From contig NHZP01000036.1 in assembly GCA_003313425.1 (NCBI GenBank), positions 124,001 to 188,000 of the forward strand: a stretch of DNA of 64,000 nt, read 5' to 3'. Numbering within the stretch: the stretch's first letter is position 1; each line of letters starts with the position of its first letter. The stretch comes from Pseudopyrenochaeta lycopersici (taxonomy: Eukaryota; Ascomycota; Dothideomycetes; Pleosporales; Pseudopyrenochaetaceae). The notes beneath the pieces are model-generated. The model did not search any database and was not told the DNA's origin. It saw only the letters and a list, made by a program, of their open reading frames with translations. The position numbers were made by a program, and so were the translations under genes. Below, one piece after another: positions 1-10,086 of the stretch.

Positions 1-431
1 GCCCCTCAAAGTTACTAGAACTAAGCTCCTTTGTAACTAGCCCCTTGATCATTTATAGCTTTGCTAGGTTCAAGAGATATTTAGTAAATATACTTTATTA
101 CATTAATTAGTACTTAAAGCCAGAGACTATTAAAAAGGTTTGTAGTAGCAGAAGATTATATTATTTGACTACAACGAGCGACGGTGTACGAGCCTAACCT
201 AGGCTAATTTAAACTCCCTCGCTCATGCAGCAAAATTGTTACACTTTGTCACCGTTTCGCCACATTACAAGGGCTTTTCGTGATTTTCGCATTCTTTACT
301 GTAGCTGGCATAACCTGCAGGTTGTAGCTAAGAACTGCAATTTATAATCTTTATGAGCTTATCTCGTTGAAACAGGCGTAGGAAGTTACAATAAGTTGAC
401 GGGAAATTTATCTTGAAAACATTTAGTCATA

Positions 432-625
432 CCTGGGCATATGGTTATAATATGGTTATTCGAATAACTGGTTACGCTATCGCTAGCGTGCCGAAGTCTT
501 GCTTAGCCAATCAGCTGAGCTGGTGTTACTAATGACCTCCATTGGACTTGCTGAAAAGGGCTTTGGTACGCTAGTGATAGCATAACCAGTTATTCGAATA
601 ACCATATTATAACCGTATGCCCAGG
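432..625. mobile_element. 194-bp MITE with TA target site (left arm copy)
   Basis: A short palindromic element. It starts CCTGGGCATATGGTTATAAT and ends with the near-complement, and TA stands directly on each side (430-431 and 626-627). The terminal repeats are about 50 bp and continue into a second inverted motif containing GGTTATTCGAATAACC. It has no coding capacity. The TA duplication suggests mobilisation by a Tc1/mariner- or Pogo-type transposase (inference). Confidence 0.75.
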
Positions 626-723
626 TATGCATTTAGTTAATGTATATTCAGTTTCTTCGACAACAACAGAAGAACGGTACATAGTAACGCGACCGAGGTC
701 GGTTCTACAACTTGGAGGGTTTT

Positions 724-1264
724 GTTCGTTGCAGAAATTGGTGTGTCGTAACCGATCGCTGAAGCTACGTCGTTACGCTACGAACCCGAGCGGGAGGACC
801 CGAAGTTCCTGCCTACGCACTGCGCTAGTGAACGGTCGGCGAAAGGGCATCTAAAGGGGAACCGTTTTACGGGGTCTTTAATTAAAAAACCTTCGTATGT
901 GTTGGATACCGGAAGACGTTGTTTCTAATTGGAGTTACCCCGCTCGTTCCCTACAAAAGTGGAAGGGACGGCACGAGCCGCAGTTTGTATTCGGAGATGG
1001 TGATACGAGAAGTTCTTGGCGCGCCCCCCTCGCAAAAGCTGACGTTTTCATAAGTAGTGTTTTTGTATTGTACGATTCTGCACTATACATTGGCCTGAAA
1101 ATATCTTTCGGTAAGTGGGCCACTAATGCCCAGAGGTCGCAACGCTTGTTCAGTTCTCTGACCCTTCCTTTGCCATTCAATGTTACTACCTTTTGGCTAC
1201 GATAATCATCTTGACAGTCTTTTTTGCCCATTTTGCGCATTGATGCAATTAACATATGCAAGCG
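724..1264. other. spacer of the inverted repeat, no gene recognised
   Basis: This 541-bp stretch separates the two arms. It has short open frames on both strands but none with a recognisable domain, and no intron pattern that joins them into a convincing gene. Confidence 0.5.
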
Positions 1265-1362
1265 AAAACCCTCCAAGTTGTAGAACCGACCTCGGTCGCG
1301 TTACTATGTACCGTTCTTCTGTTGTTGTCGAAGAAACTGAATATACATTAACTAAATGCATA

Positions 1363-1556
1363 CCTGGGCATACGGTTATAATATGGTTATTCGAATAACT
1401 GGTTATGCTATCACTAGCGTACCAAAGCCCTTTTCAGCAAGTCCAATGGAGGTCATTAGTAACACCAGCTCAGCTGATTGGCTAAGCAAGACTTCGGCAC
1501 GCTAGCGATAGCGTAACCAGTTATTCGAATAACCATATTATAACCATATGCCCAGG
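1363..1556. mobile_element. 194-bp MITE (right arm copy)
   Basis: Exact mirror of the element at 432-625, carried by the right arm. Because the copies sit at mirror positions, the MITE was most likely present before the arm was duplicated, rather than inserted twice. Confidence 0.75.
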
Positions 1557-1987
1557 TATGACTAAATGTTTTCAAGATAAATTTCCCGTCAACTTATTGT
1601 AACTTCCTACGCCTGTTTCAACGAGATAAGCTCATAAAGATTATAAATTGCAGTTCTTAGCTACAACCTGCAGGTTATGCCAGCTACAGTAAAGAATGCG
1701 AAAATCACGAAAAGCCCTTGTAATGTGGCGAAACGGTGACAAAGTGTAACAATTTTGCTGCATGAGCGAGGGAGTTTAAATTAGCCTAGGTTAGGCTCGT
1801 ACACCGTCGCTCGTTGTAGTCAAATAATATAATCTTCTGCTACTACAAACCTTTTTAATAGTCTCTGGCTTTAAGTACTAATTAATGTAATAAAGTATAT
1901 TTACTAAATATCTCTTGAACCTAGCAAAGCTATAAATGATCAAGGGGCTAGTTACAAAGGAGCTTAGTTCTAGTAACTTTGAGGGGC

Positions 1988-2308
1988 CTTGCGTATATAG
2001 GTGAAGTCCTACAACTTACAGGAAACAATCTCCTTCCTATTTAGGTATTGTAACACAACTAACTGCACAGTAGGGCCGATTACGTCAATCTGTAATATGC
2101 TGTGCCTAAATACGAGCGACACTTGAGCATTCCTGCGGGCGATCGGAGGGGGAGATAGATAAAAAGATTCTTGAGAGAAAAGATGCTTTCCGTTAAAGTG
2201 GGTATAAGTAGCAGGATGTTGGCTACCACAATTCTCTCTCTATCATTCGATTCAATCAATATCAAAGAAAGCATCTCACTCTCACATCTAAATTTTAGCT
2301 TCGTTACA
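1988..2308. other. intergenic, nothing recognised
   Basis: Flank of the inverted repeat leading to a small secreted-protein reading frame. It could hold that gene's promoter and leader, but no specific site is supported. Confidence 0.3.
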
Positions 2309-2616
2309 ATGAAGTACTTCATCGCGGCAGTTACATTCCTTAGGTAAGCATAACACTCACAATGTAGTTAATTCTGTCCACTAATCTCTTCACAGCCTTT
2401 GCATTGGCGGTAGGTCTACACTTCGAATTCAGTCTTCCCAATAGCTTTGCTAATGTTCGATTGTTTGAAGATGTGGCGGCTATCACCTGCGGTGACCAAG
2501 CTGGCTCGCGAGGCGTCAGATGTGTCGCTTCAGGTACAAACTGCCCATCCGGTTTCCGACCTGTTTTCTACGACAGCCCGACTCCTTGCCGAAGCGGCCA
2601 GCGCTGCTGCATCTAG
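2309..2616 (+). pseudogene. small secreted Cys-rich protein, probably frameshifted
   Basis: An ATG at 2309 opens a short hydrophobic leader (MKYFIAAVTFL) up to a GTAAGC donor at 2344. A TTCACAG acceptor ends at 2395. The following frame runs to a TAG at 2614-2616 and encodes a hydrophobic stretch and a Cys-rich tail (ITCGD, RCVASGTNCP, TPCRSGQRCCI) with six cysteines. This is the layout of a fungal small secreted protein. Joining the obvious donor and acceptor puts the second exon out of frame by one base, so either a base was lost or the intron differs from my reading. No family was recognised. An effector role is inference only. Confidence 0.4.
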
Positions 2617-3331
2617 AAGATGCCTATAGGTTGAAATTGCCTCGACGGTTATTCTTTTGGTCTGCAGCCAAGAACCGGGAGAGCAACGATTTGGGAACCA
2701 CTGCAGGACGGGCAAGCGACAACGATCACGTCCTGTGCTGGTGACGAAGGTTCCTTCGGCTGGGCAACGAGAAGGCTCGAGGGGGGAGAGAAAATCGGGT
2801 TTCTTTGACAACAGCGGTCGATAGCTATTAATTCATACAGAATTCATGAAGTTACCCACCAATTCTGAGCTCATTGCTGTCTCCTCCTATTGCTAATTCC
2901 CTTCGGCAACTATACTCCACTATTTACAACACAGTACGAACTCTGGAAATCTGTAGCGTCCAAGCGATGTGCAACAATATTCTTTTCAAGTGATGATGTC
3001 GGTGCTACTTTGATCTGTCGCTATCGACGACCCTGGTTCGCGTAGCATTTCACCGCTTCCTGGTACCAGCGAAACATAGAGTTAAGCGCCTCCTGAAGTT
3101 CCCCATACGAGAGGATTGACGACATTGGAGGTGAAGCGACGGCATGTTGACAAGATGTTCGTTAGACCTAAAACGCGAACAAACTAAATATTTCACGTGT
3201 TGAAAAAAATTAACCAAATTACAGTTGCTGATTCTGGTCGAGACTCCTCCACGTTTTAAAGCCCTTCATCTGCCTGACAATTTGGAGCCTCCAGCCGCCT
3301 GATATAAAAAAGATTTGCTTCCGCGGCAGTC
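2617..3331. other. intergenic, nothing recognised
   Basis: Contains only short overlapping frames on both strands without a recognisable domain. No repeat shared with the rest of the window was noticed. Confidence 0.3.
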
Positions 3332-4383
3332 TCATGTGCTGCTCTGCCTTCTCCTCGAGCGTGAGGATGTTTGTTCAGCAAATCGGGAGTTGTCGCGCTC
3401 TTCGCGCGTCATCGTACGAATCTGGCTCTTCCGGACGACAATCCCAGTCGTAATAGGCTCCGGATCTTCCCCTTGTACGATGAACAAAATCCGGGGAACT
3501 ATGACAATGAGGTCCTCATTGAGGTCACCGCCTGAGATAGAAGCTGGAGTATTTTCTCTGGCTGTGTCGTGCCCGATCTGATATTTGAATGCTTGCCAGT
3601 GCGTTCCGGGGTCCGAGTTGTACTCAAATTTGCACCCGAAAATATGAGGACTGTACTGAACAGCACGCCAAATGTCCTGAGCGTTGGTAAAAACCTGTGT
3701 CACATCTTGTCTGAATTGTGCGACCGAATTAGGTGGGACAATTTCTTCGACACCAACGTCTGTCAGAAGGTCTATTACAGCGATGCTCACAATTCGTTCT
3801 TCGGCGAGTTTCCTTTCATCTGGAAGGATCGATAGCATTATTTCGCGCAAGAACCTTTCCTTTTCTGGCTCTTCAGATGCCAGCATGCAAAGAAGATATT
3901 TGAATCGACTCTTTTCCGGCAACAGTACGTTGGTTGAAAGATGTGCTTGTTGATCAGATCGGTTAAAATACCAAGCACTCCAACTATCCTCAATTTTTTT
4001 GCAATGGCCGAATTGGACCGTGGAAGCAGCGAATCAAGCAGATACTTGGAGGTTTCGTCCAATGCTTTCCATGGGCGCTGTACATAGTCAGTATGCTACA
4101 ATGTAATAATTGTAACAGATCAGTGGCTTTTACCTGCAGCAAGCCATCAGGTAAGTCCTGACGGAACACATTTCTGACTAGGGATGCGGCAAAGTCCCAG
4201 ATATCGCTCAGTTTGGCAGCCCTAGAGCATCGTTAGCAAGTACTTCACTCAAGCTCACGGACCACTTACACATCCTCTTCATCCGTCTCCTCAAGAAAAC
4301 GCTAAGAAAAACGTCTGCATAGCTATCTCTATAGCTGCCAATAGCCTTACGTCAATCCTATTGCGATTGCAGCTTTGTGTGCT
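3332..4383 (-). pseudogene. broken multi-exon host gene of unknown function
   Basis: On the minus strand several exons join in frame: 4351-4383, 4270-4301, 4134-4221 and 4077-3332, with good GTAAG/GTAAA donors and TAG/CAG acceptors. The protein reads RFLEETDEEDVAAKLSDIWDF, then a segment starting RPWKALDETSKYLLDSLL, and later a hydrophilic C-terminus rich in Arg and Ser. One frameshift lies near 3915-3922, between QPTY and LPEKSRF. Upstream of 4383 the frame meets TAG and no start is visible; Pogo-1 begins about 90 bp further on, so the 5' end may have been lost through that insertion. I do not recognise the family. The good splice signals argue for a former host gene, not a transposon. Confidence 0.5.
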
Positions 4384-4631
4384 CTATATGCGCTGTGTTT
4401 ATTGATTTGTATGGGGGCCGCCTAACAGGTTATGAAGTTTCGGACATTTTGGCGTGGCTCGCTTAAGTTAACGTGTTCAACCACCGAACGCACGTCCCCA
4501 CCGAACGCACGAAAATCGCCCATCCGGCCACCACAAACATGAGGTTATTGAGCCACGTAGAGTAGCTACTATCACAGGATTTCTTGGTGTTGCAATTACA
4601 CTGTGCCAAAGAGTAGTTTTAGAATTTTATA

Positions 4632-6751
4632 TTATGTAAGCAGCTTCTTAGGCAGCCGTATTGGGCGGCCGCGACGAGACTTGAGATGAACCGGCTCTTC
4701 TCCCTCTGCAGCCATTTCCTCTACAATAGTGACTTGGGTAGCCTTTGTAGCTTTGAGGCTTTGCCTCTTACTCTTTTTAGCATATTGTATATCGTTGTGG
4801 AGTTGTTTTGTAAGCTCTTGCTCTATCTTTTTCTCCTCGCGAAGAGCGACTTTGGCAGCAGCGTCAGCAACCCGCTTCTCCTTCGCCGCAGCTGCCTTGA
4901 GACGACGCTCTTCAGCCAGTAAAGCCTTGCTGACTTTCTTCTGCTCCTTAAGCTTCGCAGCCTCACTTTTTTGGTGTAGCTCCTCCTGTTCTGCAAGGTC
5001 CTTTTGTTCTTGCCGTGCCCGAGCTTCAGCTACCTTTGTAGGCGACCAGAAGACAGCTCCTCCATTGTACTCAGCTGGAGCTTCAAGTAATAGAGCCTTG
5101 CCACACTGCCTACGCTTCTTCTCATTGGCTAGAGCCTCCCTAAGGTGCTCATTCTCATGTTGTAGTACTGCATTTTTCGCAGAGATTGTGTGGATCGTTC
5201 GACTGAGTTTCTTTGCATTTGTATCGTATATATCGTCGACAGCCTGCTTAAGTAAGCGCTCAATCTTTCGCCAGTCGCTTGCGCTTAGTATTGACGTTGA
5301 AGAGCTGCTTGAACTTGGCCTTGAAGTCTCTGGGTTTGGTGTTGAGTATCGCTTGAGGATGACGTTAGCGTTGAGGAGAGCAATGCCTGTTGCTTCGAAG
5401 GCCTTTTGGATGAGCTTATTGTTGAAGCTGGTAGCCCAGGCAAGGTAGAAAAGTCGATAGAAGTCTCTTTTGGTGATGCTCGTAAGCCCTTGCGATCGCT
5501 CAAGGAAGCTGATGAGCTCAGCTTTGTACGCAGCTGCGAGTGGAGCAAACATGACGACGTCGAGCGGCTGTAGCGTGTGAGTACTGTGTGGAGGATACAC
5601 CATTAGAAGGATCTTATTGGCGTCGCAATAACTTATAAAATCCATAGTAACATGAGATCCATGGCCATCGAGGAGTAGTAGGCGGTACGATGAGCGCGCT
5701 TTCGACTTTGTTTCGTGATCAAATACCTGCTTGAGCCACGCAAGTCCTATATCATGGCTAGTCCATCCTGAAGGTGAGCTTGTGAAAAAAGCTTTATGTT
5801 GTACTGGGTCAAAGTCCTGCAACCAGGTATCTTGGATGGCTCCCGATTGAGCCTGGTAGATGAGAGCAGGCGTAAGTACAGTACCATCGGCGCAGATGCA
5901 AGCTATAGTAGTAATCCACTCACGATTACCATCCTGGATGATGTGCTTAAGCTTCCCTTGCTCCCATGTGTTGACAGGTCTAGAAAGTATGGTGATATCT
6001 GATCGGAGAAACCGAAATAATAGACTTTCGGTGAGACCGAGAATATCGGATTGACCGTCGGCCAGTCCGAAGAGCTGAAGTTGAGACCGCAGATATAAAG
6101 ACTAGGTTGTGATCTGTAGAAGAAAAAAAAAAGACAACTCAAAAATAAAGATAGTTTTAAGTCTATTGAGAATTGCATCACATGTGCCACATTATTAGGG
6201 TACTCATACTAATACCATGCCTCCCGGGAGAACACACGCTTCATCTTTGATAGCATACCAACAAGGAAGCCCTTCTCATCCATATCGTATATATCCTGAC
6301 TATCTATGTTGTATTGTTCGATTTTATGCCTTAGGAGCTTGAAGTAGAGGCTATACTTAAAGGCAGAGTCGGCCTTGAAGCGGTTGCGATCGAGGCCGGT
6401 GGCCCAGTGCGAGATGAGCTCGATGTTGTGGCGATGGACGAATCGATCAGCCCAATTTTTGCCTACGTCGTTCTTCGCAATCTGGCTTGCAAAATTACGT
6501 ATCATCGGTCGGGATGGAGGCAGGCCGCGGGCTACAAGCTCGTGTATATATTTGACAAGGTAGGACTCCTGCTCGTTGTTGAGTTTTCGACTGTTAGGTA
6601 GAAGAGCTGCACGAGCTTGTTGCACTCCTCTATGGCGCTTCGACAACGTAGACCGATTGCAGTCAAACTTTTGGGCATACAAAGTATAATTGACTTTTTC
6701 TCCTAGTTCTAGCGATTCCAACGCATCAAGCGCAGCCTCAATACCTGCCAT
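4632..6751 (-). pseudogene. DDE_1 transposase of Pogo-1, split by an insertion
   Basis: The N-terminal part (6751-6209) has a Psq-type helix-turn-helix (TLYAQKFDCNRSTLSKRHRG), a CENP-B/Tc5-type DNA-binding region (LPPSRPMIRNFASQIAKN) and the first catalytic Asp in YDMDEKGF. The C-terminal part (about 5990-4632) continues with GKLKHIIQDGNREWITTIAC, the second Asp in LLLDGHGSH and the third in LQPLDV. It ends in a long Ala/Lys/Glu-rich coiled-coil tail, as usual in fungal Fot/Pogo proteins. The two parts fit together across the inserted repeat, which adds stops. The family catalyses cut-and-paste transposition into TA sites. Confidence 0.88.
5991..6190 (+). repeat. 200-bp dispersed repeat, copy 1 (inside Pogo-1)
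   Basis: Starts GGTGATATCTGATCGGAGAA and ends CATCACATGTGCCAC. It shares most of its length with 32512-32709. It begins near TG and ends near CA, which would suit a solo LTR, but no target duplication is clear. It splits the Pogo-1 transposase frame after FSREAWY. Confidence 0.75.
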
Positions 6752-6841
6752 GGTTGTGGAGAAACAATTGCTTGAAATTTGAGAAAAAAATGGTGGAGTG
6801 TGCGTTCGGTAGGGACGTGCGTCCGGTGGTTGAACACGTTA

Positions 6842-7213
6842 TTGGACCCGTCTGACCCACGCACTTGGCCAGTTTCATGCCATGGAGACTTTTTACAGAA
6901 TGCCATCCAATTGTTGATTCCCTATGGTCGTTTACGATCTAAAAAAGGGTTGGATAAGGGAAAGCATTGCTTACGGAGGAGATCTCGCAGATAACTACAG
7001 CTTACTGTTGTTGTTATTAATAATACCTCTGATCGATGATCAAAGCCGCAAGCCCCTCTAGCTGACTTTCTTCCCCTCAGGTGCCCATCGCTCGAATGAT
7101 GGGCTCATGTTCCTGCCAAACGTTCGCGAGTGGCGCTTCATCAATCGAGATAACTACTCGACCTCTTTCTAAACAGAACGCTTTTCTTAGTCTCGGGTCA
7201 TCATCTACTCAAA
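6842..7213. other. intergenic, nothing recognised
   Basis: Region between the right end of Pogo-1 and the SAM-domain stub. No domain, repeat or splice pattern was recognised. Confidence 0.3.
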
Positions 7214-7333
7214 ATGTCCGGCCTGAGGGAAGTATTAGAGCGGTTAGGACTGTCCCAATACCTTGAGGTTTTGATCGCTGAAGGTTTTGATACCTGGGAG
7301 ACGCTACTAGATATTAGGGAATCGGACCTGTGA
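7214..7333 (+). pseudogene. SAM-domain stub, 39 codons
   Basis: ATG at 7214 opens a frame ending in TGA at 7331. The protein MSGLREVLERLGLSQYLEVL continues with IAEGFDTWETLLDIRESDL, which matches the first four helices of a sterile alpha motif (SAM) domain, including the LGLSQYL helix and the FDTWETLLDI turn. SAM domains mediate protein-protein contacts, and in fungi similar N-terminal SAM domains precede HMG-box or kinase regions. The last SAM helix is missing and no downstream exon was found, so this is probably a truncated gene. A very short real protein is less likely. Confidence 0.5.
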
Positions 7334-8217
7334 GATTGCCAATGTCATTGATCGTTCAATCTCAGCCCTAGTGGAGATAAGGATCTCCCGCGCCTGTTAG
7401 CCAACTAGGTAGAGGGAGGCTGATTTCTGCACGGGTTAATTGTAACGATAATTCATGAGGTTACACGCCACACGGCTTCAAATAATGAGAGTCCAAGCAA
7501 AACTCCACATTCAATCCTTGAATTTCGACTTCGTCACCAGACAACCCCTCAGAGAACCAGTAAAACTGTCACATTAGAACACTAAAATAATCATCTGCCC
7601 TAGCATAGAACGGCATGCGCCCATACTTTCCCGCTTCCTCGTTAGCGCCGAAGCCGCCGCCACCTCAGAACCAGACACAGCAGCGCGAGCGCCTCTGACT
7701 CGATGTAGAGGCGGCTTAGATCGCATTATCGATATCTTCTCTGTCAGGAACAGGAGGTGTTAACAATTCTGAATGCCGGCCGCTGTCCTTCCCCTGGTTT
7801 CGAAACCAGACGCCGCCAATCTATGATTCATATTCAATTATTTAGGTTCGAAATATAGCCATCAGCATAATGCTGAAAGCCAAAGAGATCTCAGCCTTAG
7901 GCTAAAGGCTAAGGCGCGTTTCCTTTCCTTTTGCTTTTGTTCACCCACCGTTATTAATACAAACTTTAGGTAGAGCTGAAATACATGTCTTGATTCAAAT
8001 ATATGTCAAGCCGTGATGGTTAAAATCCTGCAACTCTTGACAAACATTACATAGCTGCAATCCAGCCCGGCTAGAAGAAATGCCTCAATCTGTGCATAAT
8101 CTAAATAAGGAAAAGATTCGCCTATCTTCAAGGAATTCAGGGATCAATTGTAGGCTGAATATTCGCCATTTTGGTGGAGGTATCGCGTGTTGAAGATTGG
8201 GTGGAGAATCACGTTCG
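7334..8217. other. intergenic, nothing recognised
   Basis: No convincing gene or transposon sequence. A short palindrome near 7796-7813 was examined as a possible tRNA arm and rejected. Confidence 0.3.
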
Positions 8218-8258
8218 CGTGCGAGCTGTAGGGACGTGCGCGTGGTGGTGGAACACAT
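8218..8258. repeat. orphan right end of a Pogo-type element
   Basis: The sequence GTAGGGACGTGCGCGTGG followed by TGGTGGAACACAT-TA closely resembles the right end of Pogo-1 (GTAGGGACGTGCGTCCGG, TGGTTGAACACGT-TA). No matching left end and no transposase were found upstream, so this is a deletion relic or the end of a short internally deleted element. Confidence 0.6.
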
Positions 8259-9456
8259 TACGCCGTCCACCTCGGTACCTTTTCGGCGGAGTGTTCGTGA
8301 CTTGAAACCCATTAGTACCGATCTTAAGACCTAGTTGGAACTTTCTGTTCGAAGTCACGACTACCTCCCCTGGAGCACGCGTTCCTGAACGACATGAGGG
8401 TCGATTTGGATCCTGGCTGCGCTTAGTCGGGTCAGGGCACGGCACTGCATACCACACCGACTTATCACATAAGGGCAGAAGCACGTTCGCCGTTTCGATC
8501 TAGCGCAAGCGAGGCATGGGTGGCTTATACCTAATTTTCCGAAATGCAAGTTAAAAAGCCAATGCAGGCTTCACCCCAACAATCCGGGGTAGGCCTCTCT
8601 ACATGGAAGATGCCTGTGGAGCAGCGTTCAACAATGCCAAATTCGGAGCCAACGTGATATCTCGGGCGAATGGCGAGGCTCTCGTCTTCACTACAACTTG
8701 TAGTCGAGAGTTCTAGACATGAGTACCCGAGTTACTTTCCTCTTCCGCGATGGCCCTTCCGGCGCCGAGATCCACACTTCTGAACGGGATCCGTTGTCAG
8801 GGTGAGACTAGCTCAAGGAAGGAATGAGCACTGACAAGACTACTGCCATCTGTTAGTGTTCTCGACGACGACTTCGTTTCCACGTTCAACCTTGAGACCG
8901 GCTGCTTGTAAAAGATGGCGAGGGAAGGTTTGCGGGGATGGTTGCGGTATTTGTTTTTTACTTCAATGGAGGCGCCGTCTTCACGCGAATCGGCTTGGTA
9001 GTGGCCGGCGGGCTGGGTCGACATAGAGAGGAGACAGGTTCATTGGACGGGTCACCTCCAAAAGGCATGACGGGCCGATTCGGGATGCCGTGGTCGAAGA
9101 GCGGGGATGCAGGCATGGGTTGGGATTCGCAAACTTACTAGTGCGATAATGATGCTGCTGCTAGTGCGATAATGATGCTGCTGCTACTGTTGCTGATACT
9201 GCGATACGGTCGGCCTCGTATTACTGTTGTAAGGAATATTTTAGCGTCGCATAGATTCAGTCAGGAGCAATAAGGTGGTTTCGTTAATAGTAGATTGATT
9301 AACATGGATACTTCATGGTGTTACTGTGCACTCGTGTGCCTAACAAATTACTCCGAGGACAATACGGGAAAAGACGGTTAATTATATTCGTACATAGGGT
9401 ATGTAGTATGATGAAAACATGCAACATGATGCAAGTGACTGGGAATGCGGGAACAG
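8259..9456. other. intergenic, nothing recognised
   Basis: Short open frames only. Around 8600-8810 two short frames (YMEDACGAAFNNAKFGANVI; MSTRVTFLFRDGPSGAEIHT) look protein-like but end quickly and match no family I know. Confidence 0.3.
9138..9183 (+). repeat. tandem duplication of a 23-bp unit
   Basis: The unit CTAGTGCGATAATGATGCTGCTG occurs twice in direct succession and is followed by further CTG-rich sequence. Confidence 0.85.
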
Positions 9457-9846
9457 TTAAGTGCAATAACGTATCTCGGGTGACTGCGTAGTAGAACATT
9501 GAGATGCTTTTCGAAGAGAATACTGACGTAAGAAAGTGCAACCATGTAAATGAAATGCTACTGAAAGACAAACTTGCAGATACTCCACTAATGCCACACG
9601 TGCGACATGGGAATTGACAGAAATGCTGTGCAGGTAAGGCACCACCTGAGACGAGAGAAACCGAGTCAAAGGGGCATCGCGTCCAAAATCACCCAGCGTG
9701 AAAGATCTTCGTAAATAGGTTTGCGTACTTTTGCTTGGGGTGGTGGGATCTGAGCGAGACCCCGATAGATATACGTTCAATATGCCGTCTAGTGTAGGTT
9801 CAGTAGTCATGGTGTGAATTGGGTGCGTGTTTCTGTTCTGGAACAT
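9457..9846 (-). CDS. unrecognised small ORF downstream of the WOPR gene
   Basis: Encodes up to 129 residues; an internal Met (MTTEPTLDGILNVYLSGSRS) may be the real start. No signal peptide, membrane segment or known domain is visible. It lies on the same strand 3' of the WOPR gene, so it may be part of that gene's 3' untranslated region rather than a separate gene. Confidence 0.2.
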   Translation of the reverse strand: MFQNRNTHPIHTMTTEPTLDGILNVYLSGSRSDPTTPSKSTQTYLRRSFTLGDFGRDAPLTRFLSSQVVPYLHSISVNSHVARVALVEYLQVCLSVAFHLHGCTFLRQYSLRKASQCSTTQSPEIRYCT

Positions 9847-10086
9847 ACTTTGCGTCTGTCACATAGTATAACTGAGGTTGGCCGTAGGTCTGTAGAGCTA
9901 CCGGTGCCAATGCCCGCCTTTGTGGATCGCGCTGCGAAGTTGAATTCTGGCATGGGTGTTGAGCGGACGGCGAACTCTGTGGGACTAGAATGTGAACATT
10001 AAAAGTTGCAGTTTGGGGACAGTGTATTGTGTAGGTTGTGGAGCTTGATGGTGGCAAGGTGGCTAGTACTGCGACGCTGGTACCGG

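Larger units (their letters stand above)
1..1987. repeat. large inverted repeat (723-bp arms, 541-bp spacer)
   Basis: Bases 1-723 are the reverse complement of 1265-1987; the symmetry axis is at coordinate sum 1988 and I found no mismatch while reading both arms. The outer end reads GCCCCTCAAAGTTACTAG at left and its complement at right. The arms may continue left of the window, because base 1 is the window edge. No transposase was recognised in arms or spacer. It could be a foldback-type element, a recent inverted duplication, or an assembly artefact. Each arm holds the same short MITE. Confidence 0.9.
4471..6839 (-). mobile_element. Pogo-1: Fot/Pogo-type DDE_1 transposon
   Basis: A 2369-bp element flanked by TA at 4469-4470 and 6840-6841. 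The terminal inverted repeat starts ACGTGTTCAACCACCGAACG on the left and ends with its near-complement on the right; the inner part repeats ACCGAACGCAC. It carries a split DDE transposase on the minus strand. It is interrupted by a 200-bp repeat at 5991-6190 and so is not autonomous in its present form. Confidence 0.9.

Noticed and set aside
4729..5448. A 239-codon plus-strand frame rich in Ser, Cys and Phe.
   Set aside because: It is the antisense shadow of the Lys/Ala-rich tail of the Pogo-1 transposase.
7708..7815. Possible tRNA: a TTCGAA-containing hairpin near 7796-7813 with GGCGGC/GCCGCC as an acceptor-like pair.
   Set aside because: The T-arm loop has the wrong size, no anticodon or D arm fits, and the distance between the pairing parts is too long.
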